Shown piece after piece: positions 15,051 through 21,198 of a stretch of 21,198 nt of DNA. Source of the DNA: a virus. A model generated the notes under the pieces. The model saw only the letters and a list, made by a program, of their open reading frames with translations, made no database searches and was not told the origin of the DNA. Where the stretch lies: IMG/VR virus record IMGVR_UViG_3300027760_000096, positions 1 to 21,198 of that record, one strand, 5' to 3'. Numbering within the stretch: position 1 is the first letter of the stretch; every line of letters begins with the position of its first letter. The translations under genes and the position numbers were made by a program.

Positions 15051-15389
15051 TTAACCCGCTTGTGCGGCTGTGATGTAAAGTGTATTCGTACCTGAGCTAA
15101 TGGCTTTGATGTAAAACGGGGCTTTAGGCGCTGCAATAATCAAAGGATAATTCATAGCCGCTGGCAATACATAAGAACCGCTGTTGCCAGTAGATGCCAC
15201 GGTTGGCGTTGTGACCGTACTTGAATTTGACAATTCCACCGCCGCAACGCCAGTGCCAGTATTTAGCAAATGAACATAATTTGTTTGATCATTTGTGGTG
15301 GCTTCAATTAGCAACGCAGAACTGGCTGAAGTTGTCAAATTTAGAGCGTATGTGCGACCCGATAGGCGCATAACTGAGACATTGACCAT
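15051..15389 (-). CDS. Small beta-rich virion protein (112 aa)
   Basis: Not recognised. Starting at the ATG at 15389 (MVNVSVMRLSGRTYALNL) gives 112 residues. That start has GAGGG ~9 nt upstream, whereas the upstream in-frame ATG at 15443 would put the start codon inside the terminator stem, so it is rejected. The protein is rich in Ala, Thr, Ser, Asn and Val with strand-like blocks (ALLIEATTNDQTNYVHLL; YPLIIAAPKAPFYIKAI). It resembles the preceding 143-aa protein in composition and build but I see no clear alignment. First gene of the fibre block; possibly a decoration or fibre-base protein. Confidence 0.65.
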   Translation of the reverse strand: MVNVSVMRLSGRTYALNLTTSASSALLIEATTNDQTNYVHLLNTGTGVAAVELSNSSTVTTPTVASTGNSGSYVLPAAMNYPLIIAAPKAPFYIKAISSGTNTLYITAAQAG

Positions 15390-15407
15390 TTTGAGTCCCT
15401 CAAAAGT

Positions 15408-15425
15408 TTGTTGAATTATAGGCTT
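15408..15425 (-). promoter_or_regulatory. Possible promoter (-10 TATAAT) restarting transcription after the terminator
   Basis: A perfect TATAAT lies at 15415-15420 on the minus strand, just past the terminator T tract and ~25 nt before the ATG at 15389. No good -35 box is present at 16-18 nt; that stretch is the terminator's own right arm. It is therefore either a weak sigma70 site or one that relies on a phage factor. Its placement directly after a terminator is the main support. Confidence 0.4.
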
Positions 15426-15433
15426 ACAAATAG

Positions 15434-15462
15434 AAAAAGCCACCCCTTTTGAGGATGGCTTT
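15434..15462 (-). terminator. Rho-independent terminator after the capsid genes
   Basis: The minus strand forms a 10-bp stem, AAAGCCATCC paired with GGGTGGCTTT (one G-T pair), with a 7-nt TCAAAAG loop, running straight into TTTTT. It begins 17 nt after the stop of the 143-aa gene. It is the clearest terminator in the window and splits the head transcript from the fibre/tail transcript. Confidence 0.85.
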
Positions 15463-15479
15463 CCTTAACTCATTCCCGA

Positions 15480-15911
15480 TTAAAACTCGGAGAAATCGTA
15501 TCCATACACAAAAATGTCTACAGTGCCGCCAGCGACTGCTGTGCCAACCTTGACATAAAGGGTTTGAGCCGTCAAACGAGTCGCCTTCGTACCAGCAACC
15601 ACGGTTGCGTTGGTGACATAAGTTGAACTTGTGTTGCTGGTCAAAGATGCGTTCGTCACGATCTCAGTGCCTGTGCCTGCTGGCGCAGTCCAGATAGCCA
15701 ATGCGCCGCCGCTAACGTCTACGTTTGCGTTGGTGATAGCTACATACTGAACGTTGTAGGAGGCGGTGTTAAACACTGGGAGGGTAACGGCTGCGTCACC
15801 TGTTGTGCTAACTGGAATGTTGTTAGCGTAAGCCAAAAGACGAACTGCCTGATTCGACAATACGTTTTGTGGGTGGATAGTTTGACTTGATGCTGGGCCG
15901 GGATTTGCCAT
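15480..15911 (-). CDS. Small beta-rich virion protein, candidate head decoration
   Basis: Not recognised by name. 143 residues with no charged coiled coil or membrane segment. It has alternating hydrophobic/Thr/Ser strands, for example QYVAITNANVDVSGGALAIW and TLYVKVGTAVAGGTVDIFVY, typical of an all-beta virion protein. It follows the coat gene by 26 nt with a strong ribosome site (TTAAGGAAAACATATCATG) and is the last gene before a strong terminator. It would therefore be made from the same abundant transcript as coat. Those facts make a capsid decoration or head-completion role the best guess; a tail or fibre-associated role cannot be excluded. Confidence 0.7.
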   Translation of the reverse strand: MANPGPASSQTIHPQNVLSNQAVRLLAYANNIPVSTTGDAAVTLPVFNTASYNVQYVAITNANVDVSGGALAIWTAPAGTGTEIVTNASLTSNTSSTYVTNATVVAGTKATRLTAQTLYVKVGTAVAGGTVDIFVYGYDFSEF

Positions 15912-15937
15912 GATATGTTTTCCTTAAAATTGGTTAA

Positions 15938-17185
15938 TTAAGCTGCGACACGGCAGGCAAGTTCAGGATACAGAGGTGACCAGCCATACAAAACATCAAC
16001 GCGAGTCGGAATCGAATCGTTATTGATGGTGTACTGACGAACCACGCGCATTGACAGACCCAGTTCTTTGTCGCTTGCGCGACCAGCAAAGTGAACCCCG
16101 TCAGGCAATTCGAGATCAGCACAGGCCAGCGTGAACGCATTTTTGTGCATAACAATATTCTGTGGTGACACAGTGCCAGTGTTGTTAAATGGGGTCACAA
16201 CAGCGGTTGCGCTGGTGGAAGCCAAATTAACGTTCTGGAACTGACCAGCAGTAATCACGGCAGGGCTAACAACCACAGAAGTTGTGCCAGAAGTTGCCAC
16301 GGTTACAGCCGTAGTCACCACAAAGTTACGCAGGCGGTTGCTACCGTAGGCTTGACGGTTCTGTGGGTTGACTGCGTAGATGCCAGCAATCGTGATCACA
16401 TCACCTTGTTTCAGGCCAGCGGTTGCCGTAGTTGCGGTCAGCGCAATGGTGGAAGTGGATGCCCAGCCGCTGGTCACGAAACCAGTTGCAGTGGTGGTAG
16501 CGCAAGCCAAAGTAGCGGTTGAATAAGAACCGAATGTTTGCGCTACAACGTTTTGATCCATCTTCCAGTTCATGCCTGCTGAGTCACGACCCATCATGCC
16601 TTTGCTGTATTGAGCCGAAATTTTGTCTGAGGGAACAAACAAACCTTTCAAGCTGTCAACAATGGTTGCGCCCGTGAACGGTTCAACGATACATGAGCGG
16701 CGACCATCACGGGGTGCGCCCTCGCTGTCAAGATACGCGCCTGCGGTCAGGTATGTGATCAAGCCAGTGGGTGGCGTACCAGCAGTGCCAACAATGTTAG
16801 CAGTGTTGTTTTTTGCCATTGTCAGACCATCAAAGTCAATCTTGTTGGCAATAGCGGCGACAGCGGGTTTCAGCACACGGTCAGAGAACATATCCAAAGA
16901 CAAAGCCAAGTCTTGGCTGGTGAATTGGGTGTCAACGTGGAACTGCGTGGAGAGGGTCACGGGCACTGAAGTCTCGTTGAAATCTTCAACGTTCAAAGCA
17001 GGGCCAGACGTACCAATGAAACGACCCGGTTTGCGGACGTTCAAAGTTGCGCCGATCTTTGCGCCAGTGACGGCGAATTGATCATCATAGTTGCGTTCGA
17101 CTTCGCTGGAGAAAGTCAATTCGTTTTCCAAGACCATCAACGCTTCGTTGGTGATCATACTGATGGTAAGCAGATTATTTGCCAT
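15938..17185 (-). CDS. Major capsid protein, P22 coat family
   Basis: HK97-fold coat protein that builds the icosahedral shell. 415 residues against about 430 for P22 gp5. The N-terminus MANNLLTISMITNEALMVLE, the RNYDDQFAV segment (~31-39), the TLNVRKPGRF strand (~47-56) and the FTSQDLALSLDMFSDR helix (~88-103) follow the P22 coat pattern. Residues ~222-335 are a Thr/Ala/Val-rich beta region with LKQGDVITIAGIYAVNPQ, the place and style of the inserted I-domain that stabilises P22-type coats. No protease gene or cleavage propeptide is seen, consistent with a P22-like capsid that is not proteolysed. Start set by TTAAGGAAACAAAATG, 23 nt after the scaffold stop. Confidence 0.93.
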   Translation of the reverse strand: MANNLLTISMITNEALMVLENELTFSSEVERNYDDQFAVTGAKIGATLNVRKPGRFIGTSGPALNVEDFNETSVPVTLSTQFHVDTQFTSQDLALSLDMFSDRVLKPAVAAIANKIDFDGLTMAKNNTANIVGTAGTPPTGLITYLTAGAYLDSEGAPRDGRRSCIVEPFTGATIVDSLKGLFVPSDKISAQYSKGMMGRDSAGMNWKMDQNVVAQTFGSYSTATLACATTTATGFVTSGWASTSTIALTATTATAGLKQGDVITIAGIYAVNPQNRQAYGSNRLRNFVVTTAVTVATSGTTSVVVSPAVITAGQFQNVNLASTSATAVVTPFNNTGTVSPQNIVMHKNAFTLACADLELPDGVHFAGRASDKELGLSMRVVRQYTINNDSIPTRVDVLYGWSPLYPELACRVAA

Positions 17186-17208
17186 TTTGTTTCCTTAAAT
17201 GAATAGAT

Positions 17209-18114
17209 TTAGCGAATCTTTCCAGCCAATCTTGCCGCTCTCCAAGCCTGATATGAACCATGAAATTGACCATCGCTAGTCAGGTTTACATCACGCCCAT
17301 TGGCAGCTGATCGAATTGGATTGATCGGCGCTGGGGCTTTACTTTTCCCAACAACAGGCTTTGTCTGTGAGTCAGTCTTTTCGTACTGACCTTCCAATTT
17401 CCCTATCGCTTTCAAGGCGGCGGTCAAGGTCATGCTTTGCAGTTTTACAGCAACATCAGGATTCTCAGCAAGGTGATACAGAATGCGTGGGCCAACCTCA
17501 GATTCAAAGATCGCATCCCGCACTTCATTACTTACCGTAACGTCAGTGGAATTGATCATGTCATCAAAGTCTGGCATTTCGGCTTTAGCTTCCTTTACCC
17601 GTTGACCCCAAGTATCAATTAACTTGGCGTGTTCGGCGGCAACTTTAGCCTGCGCTTCCTTTTGCTTTTCTTCCTTCAATCGATGCTCAACGCGATAGTC
17701 TGTCAACGCCTTGGCGTATTCATACATATCGCTAAACTGCTCTGGCAATGGTTCTGTTTCGGCTACTGGTTCAGCTTTAGGCTGAATTTTGGCTTCCAAG
17801 TCCCTTACCTTTGTTTCCAAATCTTCCCTAGCTTGGCGTTCCCTACGGGCTTCTTCCCGTGCTGATTCGCGCTGCTTGGTTATTTCCGAAAACCGTCTTT
17901 CCAGCTTAGGATTTTGTTTTCGATCCTCTGTTGCTGTCGCTTCGTTCTCTACCTCAGCAGGTTCACTCTGTCCTTGATCAACCTCTTGCGGCTCTGTCTT
18001 ATCAACAGCCTCGCTTGGGGATGGATCAGCTAAACCCATTCGTTTGGCGTTAAATTCAGCTAAATTTTCACTTGTCACCACATTGGCGGCAAGTCGTTCT
18101 GCTACTTCTGACAT
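17209..18114 (-). CDS. Capsid scaffold protein (P22 gp8-like by position and build)
   Basis: Internal scaffold that directs coat assembly into procapsids and is lost before or during packaging. 301 residues, close to the length I recall for P22 gp8 (303), with the build of such proteins. There is an acidic, low-complexity N-terminal quarter. A highly charged coiled-coil region follows at ~65-110 (many E, R, K, Q), then a helical middle with QKEAQAKVAAEHAKL, and a basic C-terminus (RAARLAGKIR) that would contact coat protein. It directly precedes the coat gene. The start is supported by GAGGAA 6 nt upstream (GAGGAAACTCAATG). Scaffolds diverge fast, so sequence homology to gp8 is not claimed. 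Confidence 0.8.
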   Translation of the reverse strand: MSEVAERLAANVVTSENLAEFNAKRMGLADPSPSEAVDKTEPQEVDQGQSEPAEVENEATATEDRKQNPKLERRFSEITKQRESAREEARRERQAREDLETKVRDLEAKIQPKAEPVAETEPLPEQFSDMYEYAKALTDYRVEHRLKEEKQKEAQAKVAAEHAKLIDTWGQRVKEAKAEMPDFDDMINSTDVTVSNEVRDAIFESEVGPRILYHLAENPDVAVKLQSMTLTAALKAIGKLEGQYEKTDSQTKPVVGKSKAPAPINPIRSAANGRDVNLTSDGQFHGSYQAWRAARLAGKIR

Positions 18115-18136
18115 TGAGTTTCCTCAAAGAATTCAC

Positions 18137-18153
18137 CCAGTTGACCCAACTGG
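18137..18153 (-). repeat. Perfect 7-bp inverted repeat in the scaffold leader
   Basis: CCAGTTG-GGT-CAACTGG forms a perfect 7-bp stem with a 3-nt loop. It lies ~7-20 nt after the predicted transcription start and ~23 nt before the scaffold ATG. No T tract follows on the minus strand, so it is not a terminator. It could be a 5' stabilising hairpin on the scaffold-coat mRNA or an operator-like site. A weaker 5-bp inverted repeat (GTGGT-AAAA-ACCAC, 18163-18176) overlaps the -10 box. Confidence 0.5.
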
Positions 18154-18166
18154 TAAGGTTTTGTGG

Positions 18167-18195
18167 TTTTTACCACGAAATCAATTATGCGTCAA
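18167..18195 (-). promoter_or_regulatory. Sigma70-like promoter ahead of scaffold-coat genes
   Basis: In the 83-bp gap before the scaffold gene the minus strand reads TTGACG (18190-18195), a 17-nt spacer, then TGG-TAAAAA (18167-18175). This is a 5/6 match to the -35 box, ideal spacing, a 4/6 -10 box and an extended -10 TGn. Transcription would start near 18160 and give a ~45-nt leader before the scaffold ATG. It would let scaffold and coat be made in excess over terminase and portal. Seen by eye; not tested. Confidence 0.55.
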
Positions 18196-18197
18196 TA

Positions 18198-18533
18198 TTA
18201 TTTTCTTGTTGCCATGTGCTGTTCGACTGCACTAGTTACCTCATGGGGAGTTTCATATTCGCCCATTTTCATGCTTGCGGCACTTAAACCGGGTTTTGAA
18301 ACAGACCTACGCAAATGGTATTTTTCAGGCGAACCAGCATATTTAACGTTGAAAGAATGTTTTGTTTTATCTTCCATTTCATGGGATTTTGCCCACTCAT
18401 AATCTTTAGTTAATTCTTTAAACCCAGAAGAACGCAAATGTTCATGCTTGTCTTCTGAAGATTTTTTGCCATTACGTTTTTCCATAAATTCACGGTCAAA
18501 TTTGGCTTTGGTTTCACTGGTTACGGTTGGCAT
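18198..18533 (-). CDS. Hypothetical charged 111-aa protein between portal and scaffold
   Basis: Not recognised. A 111-residue, very hydrophilic protein rich in Lys, Glu, Ser and His, without a signal peptide, membrane segment or Cys. The N-terminal half (KAKFDREFMEKRNGKKS) looks helical. The middle has a KHSFNVKYAGSPEKYHLRR stretch and the end has a short EVTSAVEQHM helix. Its start is well set by TAAGGAACTGATATG, where the portal stop codon forms part of the ribosome site. Position between portal and scaffold suggests a head-assembly accessory role, but that rests on context only. It is the last gene before the promoter-bearing gap, so it belongs to the upstream terminase-portal transcript. 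Confidence 0.7.
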   Translation of the reverse strand: MPTVTSETKAKFDREFMEKRNGKKSSEDKHEHLRSSGFKELTKDYEWAKSHEMEDKTKHSFNVKYAGSPEKYHLRRSVSKPGLSAASMKMGEYETPHEVTSAVEQHMATRK

Positions 18534-18542
18534 ATCAGTTCC

Positions 18543-20720
18543 TTATTGCATTGGTTGGTTGAATGACTGCTGCATTGGCGGCTGGGTTGGTTGTTGCATC
18601 GGCTGTTGCTGCGTGAATGGGCTTGCACCTTCTGCAATGTCTGACGCTGCAATGGTTGCATACTGGCCTTGCTCCATGTTCCGCTTGTCGATTTCTTGCA
18701 TTAAGCGGGTTGTATCCATGTGGTGCAGCAGCAATTCCACAATTGCATCAATTTCAGTCTTGTTTTGGCTAGTAATAGCGCGGGTATTTTGGTCATTGAC
18801 TTTGACCTCTGCCATTGTTTCTGTGTTGTGCGCTTTTGCGGTGACTTCCATAAGTTTGCGTTTGGTAGCGCCTTCCTCGCGGATTTGGGCAACTTGACCA
18901 CGGTTATTGATCTCCAGCATGGCGGCTTGTAGTTGCTGTTGCATATCTTGCACTTGTTTTTGTGCTTGCGCCAACCGCATCTGAACTTCAGGCGGTATAT
19001 CTGATTTCTCATCAATGTTAGCCATTGGGTTCATGGCGGCAAGGCGGTCAGCAATTACATCAGCGCCGGGGAAATCCATATTTCTAAACACCAAGTCACC
19101 AGCAACATTAAACAATTGCTCATTGCCTGTTAGCAAGGGCATCATCGCTTCAACCGCTTGCTGGCGTTTGCTTTGGAAACCCGGCCCGGTATCCATCACA
19201 ACATCATATTCGCCAACGGTCACATCATTCAACACCTCACCGACCTCATTCTTCTGATTAATTTCAGTCATGTCAGGCTGACCGTCTGAACCAATAATTC
19301 GCATTACCCGTGCTGTGTCGTAGATTTTCGGTATCAAATCCAACACAATTTTGCCCGTATGCCGGATAGATCGGGTCATGTTGTCATAGAAATGGAAGTT
19401 GCTTAAATCCACCTGATTCTGTTGACCAGCCAAGGCTTTGCCTGAAATGTTGCCGCTAGGCAGTTGGTTGGGGTCAAGAATGCCCAACACCATCTGCAAG
19501 TCTGCTGAAATAGCGGCGGCGGCTTCCATGATGCCAGCAGGGGGCGGCTCTGGTTGCAATCGAGTTGGCGCTGGGGCTGGTACGCCCTCAATATCTTTTT
19601 GCTTGTAACGCAGGACGGGACTGGATTTGATGTTAGCCATTGCCCATTCGTTCTCATGCCCCTCATCTTGCCCCTCTGCCAGCAACCATTTGGCCTTTGG
19701 TGCAAGGGCAACCGATTCGGTCATGCTGGTGCGCCAGAAGTTATACATGCGCTGCGGGTCTTTTGCAAACCGCACTAAACCATATTTTTTGCGCTTGTCA
19801 TCAACAATGACTTGAGCGCCATAACACGGCACAACAGGGATGTATTTACCTGCCCATGTCTTTTCTTCCAAGATTTCTAGGGCGGTCATCTTGCACCATT
19901 TAACCGCCTTGCGGAAACTATCGCGCTCATCTACAACGGTCAAGCCAGCGGCTTCAACACGTTCAAAAAACCTTTCAGAATCAGCAAATTGGCGTGTGCC
20001 ATCACTCAGCAAATACAGCTTGGCACGTTCCCTTTCGATGTGAAAGAATTCAGCAATCCTGATATCTTCTTTGGTGATCCAGCTTGCAGTGTCATCCCCG
20101 GTTGATCGTTGGACAAAATTAGCGCCATCATTAGCATCAGGGTAATACTCGCGGAAAACTTTCTTATCTAATACCGTAGTGATCAAGCAGCGTTCAGCGT
20201 CTGACCCATCAGGCAAAATTGAATTTGGGTCAAAGTACACGGTAAACGGGTTATCAATCGTGTCAATGTAGATTTCCTGATCGAACGAATCTTCGCTTGT
20301 ATAGCGAGTGTTAATCCTCCAGTAACCCCAGCCCATCCGCACGGCATAGTCAAAGGCCGTGTCATAAGCGGTGTCGGCATTGGAGTTGACCTCGATGTGG
20401 CGGGTCATGCCCTCAATCACTTGGGCAATTTTGTAGTCAGCCAAGTTATTCACAGGATGCACTTTGATGCGTGGACGCTGCATTCGCTGCTGGTTGGTTA
20501 CTTGCCGAATGTAGGAATCAATCTTGTTGATGGTCAAACAAGGTCTGGCTTCCAAGTTCCTGCTGTTCTGTATTTCAACAGGCCATTGATCGCCAGCAGC
20601 AAACTTAATATCTTGCAACGCCTCTGCCCGGTTGCTTGAGTCTGCATCATTGACCAACCGCCAAAATTCTATGGCTTTGTTGATTCTTTCGTCTTTGCCT
20701 GATGTGTCTTGGTAAGCCAT
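18543..20720 (-). CDS. P22-type portal protein
   Basis: Dodecameric portal at the packaging vertex: the DNA channel, terminase docking site and tail attachment site. I start it at the ATG at 20720 (MAYQDTSGKDERI), with AAAGGGG about 6 nt upstream; an ATG 16 codons earlier lacks a ribosome site and would run into the terminase stop. This gives 725 residues, the length I recall for P22 gp1. Segments typical of P22-like portals include RQVTNQQRMQRPRIKVHP, a GWGYWRI strand and a NPFTVYFDP motif in the first third. The last ~170 residues are a long charged, Gln-rich helical region (barrel-like) ending in a low-complexity tail of repeated MQQP-type units. It sits directly after terminase and 9 nt before the next gene, whose ribosome site overlaps this gene's TAA. 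Confidence 0.92.
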   Translation of the reverse strand: MAYQDTSGKDERINKAIEFWRLVNDADSSNRAEALQDIKFAAGDQWPVEIQNSRNLEARPCLTINKIDSYIRQVTNQQRMQRPRIKVHPVNNLADYKIAQVIEGMTRHIEVNSNADTAYDTAFDYAVRMGWGYWRINTRYTSEDSFDQEIYIDTIDNPFTVYFDPNSILPDGSDAERCLITTVLDKKVFREYYPDANDGANFVQRSTGDDTASWITKEDIRIAEFFHIERERAKLYLLSDGTRQFADSERFFERVEAAGLTVVDERDSFRKAVKWCKMTALEILEEKTWAGKYIPVVPCYGAQVIVDDKRKKYGLVRFAKDPQRMYNFWRTSMTESVALAPKAKWLLAEGQDEGHENEWAMANIKSSPVLRYKQKDIEGVPAPAPTRLQPEPPPAGIMEAAAAISADLQMVLGILDPNQLPSGNISGKALAGQQNQVDLSNFHFYDNMTRSIRHTGKIVLDLIPKIYDTARVMRIIGSDGQPDMTEINQKNEVGEVLNDVTVGEYDVVMDTGPGFQSKRQQAVEAMMPLLTGNEQLFNVAGDLVFRNMDFPGADVIADRLAAMNPMANIDEKSDIPPEVQMRLAQAQKQVQDMQQQLQAAMLEINNRGQVAQIREEGATKRKLMEVTAKAHNTETMAEVKVNDQNTRAITSQNKTEIDAIVELLLHHMDTTRLMQEIDKRNMEQGQYATIAASDIAEGASPFTQQQPMQQPTQPPMQQSFNQPMQ

Positions 20721-20739
20721 ATTTGCCCCTTTGTGGGAA

Positions 20740-21198
20740 TTATCCCATCCAACCGCCAGCCATTGCAACCTGTGCTTTAGCTTTGCGCTTGGGTGTGTCT
20801 TGAATCATTAGGGCAATATAGCGGAATGCGTCAGCCCCGTGCGAATAGTGATCATGTAGCGGATTGCGGCTGAACTGCCCTGTGGTTGGATCAACCTCAT
20901 ACCGATAATGGCGCAGGCAGTTGATTCCTTCTGCGGCGTGTTCCCTATCAAACCAGCAACTGGGGAATATTGTCCTTGCGGCGTTGATTGAGTCAATGAT
21001 TGGCACTCTTGGCAAAATACGGGTCTTAAAGCCTGCCGCCCTCACAATGTCATCGATTGACCGACCAGCCGCCGCCAGCGTTTGGTTCTCAGCGTCATGC
21101 GGCAACCAGATTGTTTCATATACATAACCAAAGGTCTGCATGGTTGCCAAGTAATGGCTCATGGTCTTTTGGCTATCTTCAATGTAGCGAATCAGGCG
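20740..21198 (-). CDS. Terminase large subunit, C-terminal nuclease part (5' end outside window)
   Basis: The motor-nuclease that packages DNA into the procapsid. Only the last 152 residues are inside the window; the frame stays open to the right edge, so the start and the ATPase domain lie beyond it and the first Met in view (21162) is internal. The visible part reads as the RNase H-like nuclease domain. A PHDAEN motif (visible residues ~33-38) supplies a candidate catalytic Asp and is followed by an AAGRS segment. Near the end, DHYSHGADAFRYIAL (~116-130) matches the D-x-SH-x-x-DA-x-RY signature that closes many terminase large subunits and contributes the last acidic metal ligand. The gene stops with TAA 19 nt before the portal start, the usual terminase-portal order. 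The family call is secure; the exact terminase subfamily is not. Confidence 0.88.
   Translation of the reverse strand, partial: RLIRYIEDSQKTMSHYLATMQTFGYVYETIWLPHDAENQTLAAAGRSIDDIVRAAGFKTRILPRVPIIDSINAARTIFPSCWFDREHAAEGINCLRHYRYEVDPTTGQFSRNPLHDHYSHGADAFRYIALMIQDTPKRKAKAQVAMAGGWMG

Noticed and set aside
15390-15443. Longer start for the 112-aa gene
   Set aside because: The ATG at 15443 lies inside the terminator stem; GAGGG precedes the ATG at 15389.
16623-17081. 152-codon plus-strand open frame
   Set aside because: Lies wholly antisense to the coat gene; explained by codon bias of the coat frame. Other long plus-strand frames (1570-2061, 4262-4576, 12847-13164, 18448-18897) are antisense shadows in the same way.
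18163-18176. Hairpin GTGGT-AAAA-ACCAC as a terminator after the 111-aa gene
   Set aside because: Only 5 bp and not followed by a T tract on the minus strand; it overlaps the -10 box instead.
20721-20768. Longer portal start (16 extra codons)
   Set aside because: The extension overlaps the terminase end and lacks a ribosome site; the ATG at 20720 has AAAGGGG at good spacing.
1-21198. tRNA genes, integrase/att sites, terminal repeats, restriction or anti-phage defence genes
   Set aside because: None seen on either strand by reading. The ends of the window share no obvious repeat, so genome ends cannot be placed.

Overview
The window is a virion-assembly and lysis segment of a tailed phage (or prophage remnant) with a P22-type, short-tailed (podovirus) morphogenesis plan. 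Almost every gene is on the minus strand, so the operon reads from the right end to the left end. The set of large terminase, P22-like portal, scaffold, P22-like coat, gp4-like and gp10-like tail accessory factors, gp7-like DNA-transfer protein and two large ejection-type proteins fixes the type. No integrase, repressor, tRNA or bacterial housekeeping gene is visible, so lysogeny cannot be judged. Base composition is moderate. The fibre and glycine-rich protein styles recall uncultured aquatic phages of Gram-negative hosts; that is an impression, not a demonstrated host.

Layout in transcription order. (1) Packaging and head, 21198 to 15480: 3' part of terminase large subunit, portal, a 111-aa charged unknown, then an 83-bp gap holding a good sigma70-like promoter and an inverted repeat, then scaffold, coat and a 143-aa beta-rich protein. 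A strong rho-independent terminator follows (15434-15462), with a TATAAT element just after it. (2) Host-recognition block, 15389 to 11340: a 112-aa beta-rich protein, a 732-aa fibre, a 279-aa glycine-rich adhesin-like protein and two small conserved-looking proteins. (3) Tail closure, 11330 to 7803: gp4-like and gp10-like proteins, both enlarged by the same ~65-70-residue beta-rich module (once and twice respectively), a 76-aa protein and a cupin-like 154-aa protein. (4) DNA ejection, 7801 to 2978: gp7-like protein, a Gln-rich 526-aa protein and an 828-aa protein with an N-terminal lytic transglycosylase domain. (5) A 237-aa protein with a tailspike-type head-binding N-terminus and a tail-collar C-terminus. 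(6) Lysis, 2254 to 699: XhlA-like 71-aa protein, an anchored 151-aa unknown, a three-TM-type holin and an M15-type endopeptidase, followed by an HNH endonuclease overlapping the endolysin end.

The left edge (1-237) carries a possible 3' fragment of a plus-strand gene converging on the HNH gene, which would mark the end of the late operon. Gene packing is very tight. Genes abut, overlap by 1 to 35 nt, or are separated by 8-9 nt, with the stop codon often sharing bases with the next ribosome binding site. Nothing here is clearly a wholly new system. The most distinctive points are the shared module inserted in two neighbouring tail proteins, the fibre block placed inside the P22 gene order, the conserved cupin-like protein where P22 keeps needle and assembly genes, and the terminator/promoter pair dividing head from tail expression.
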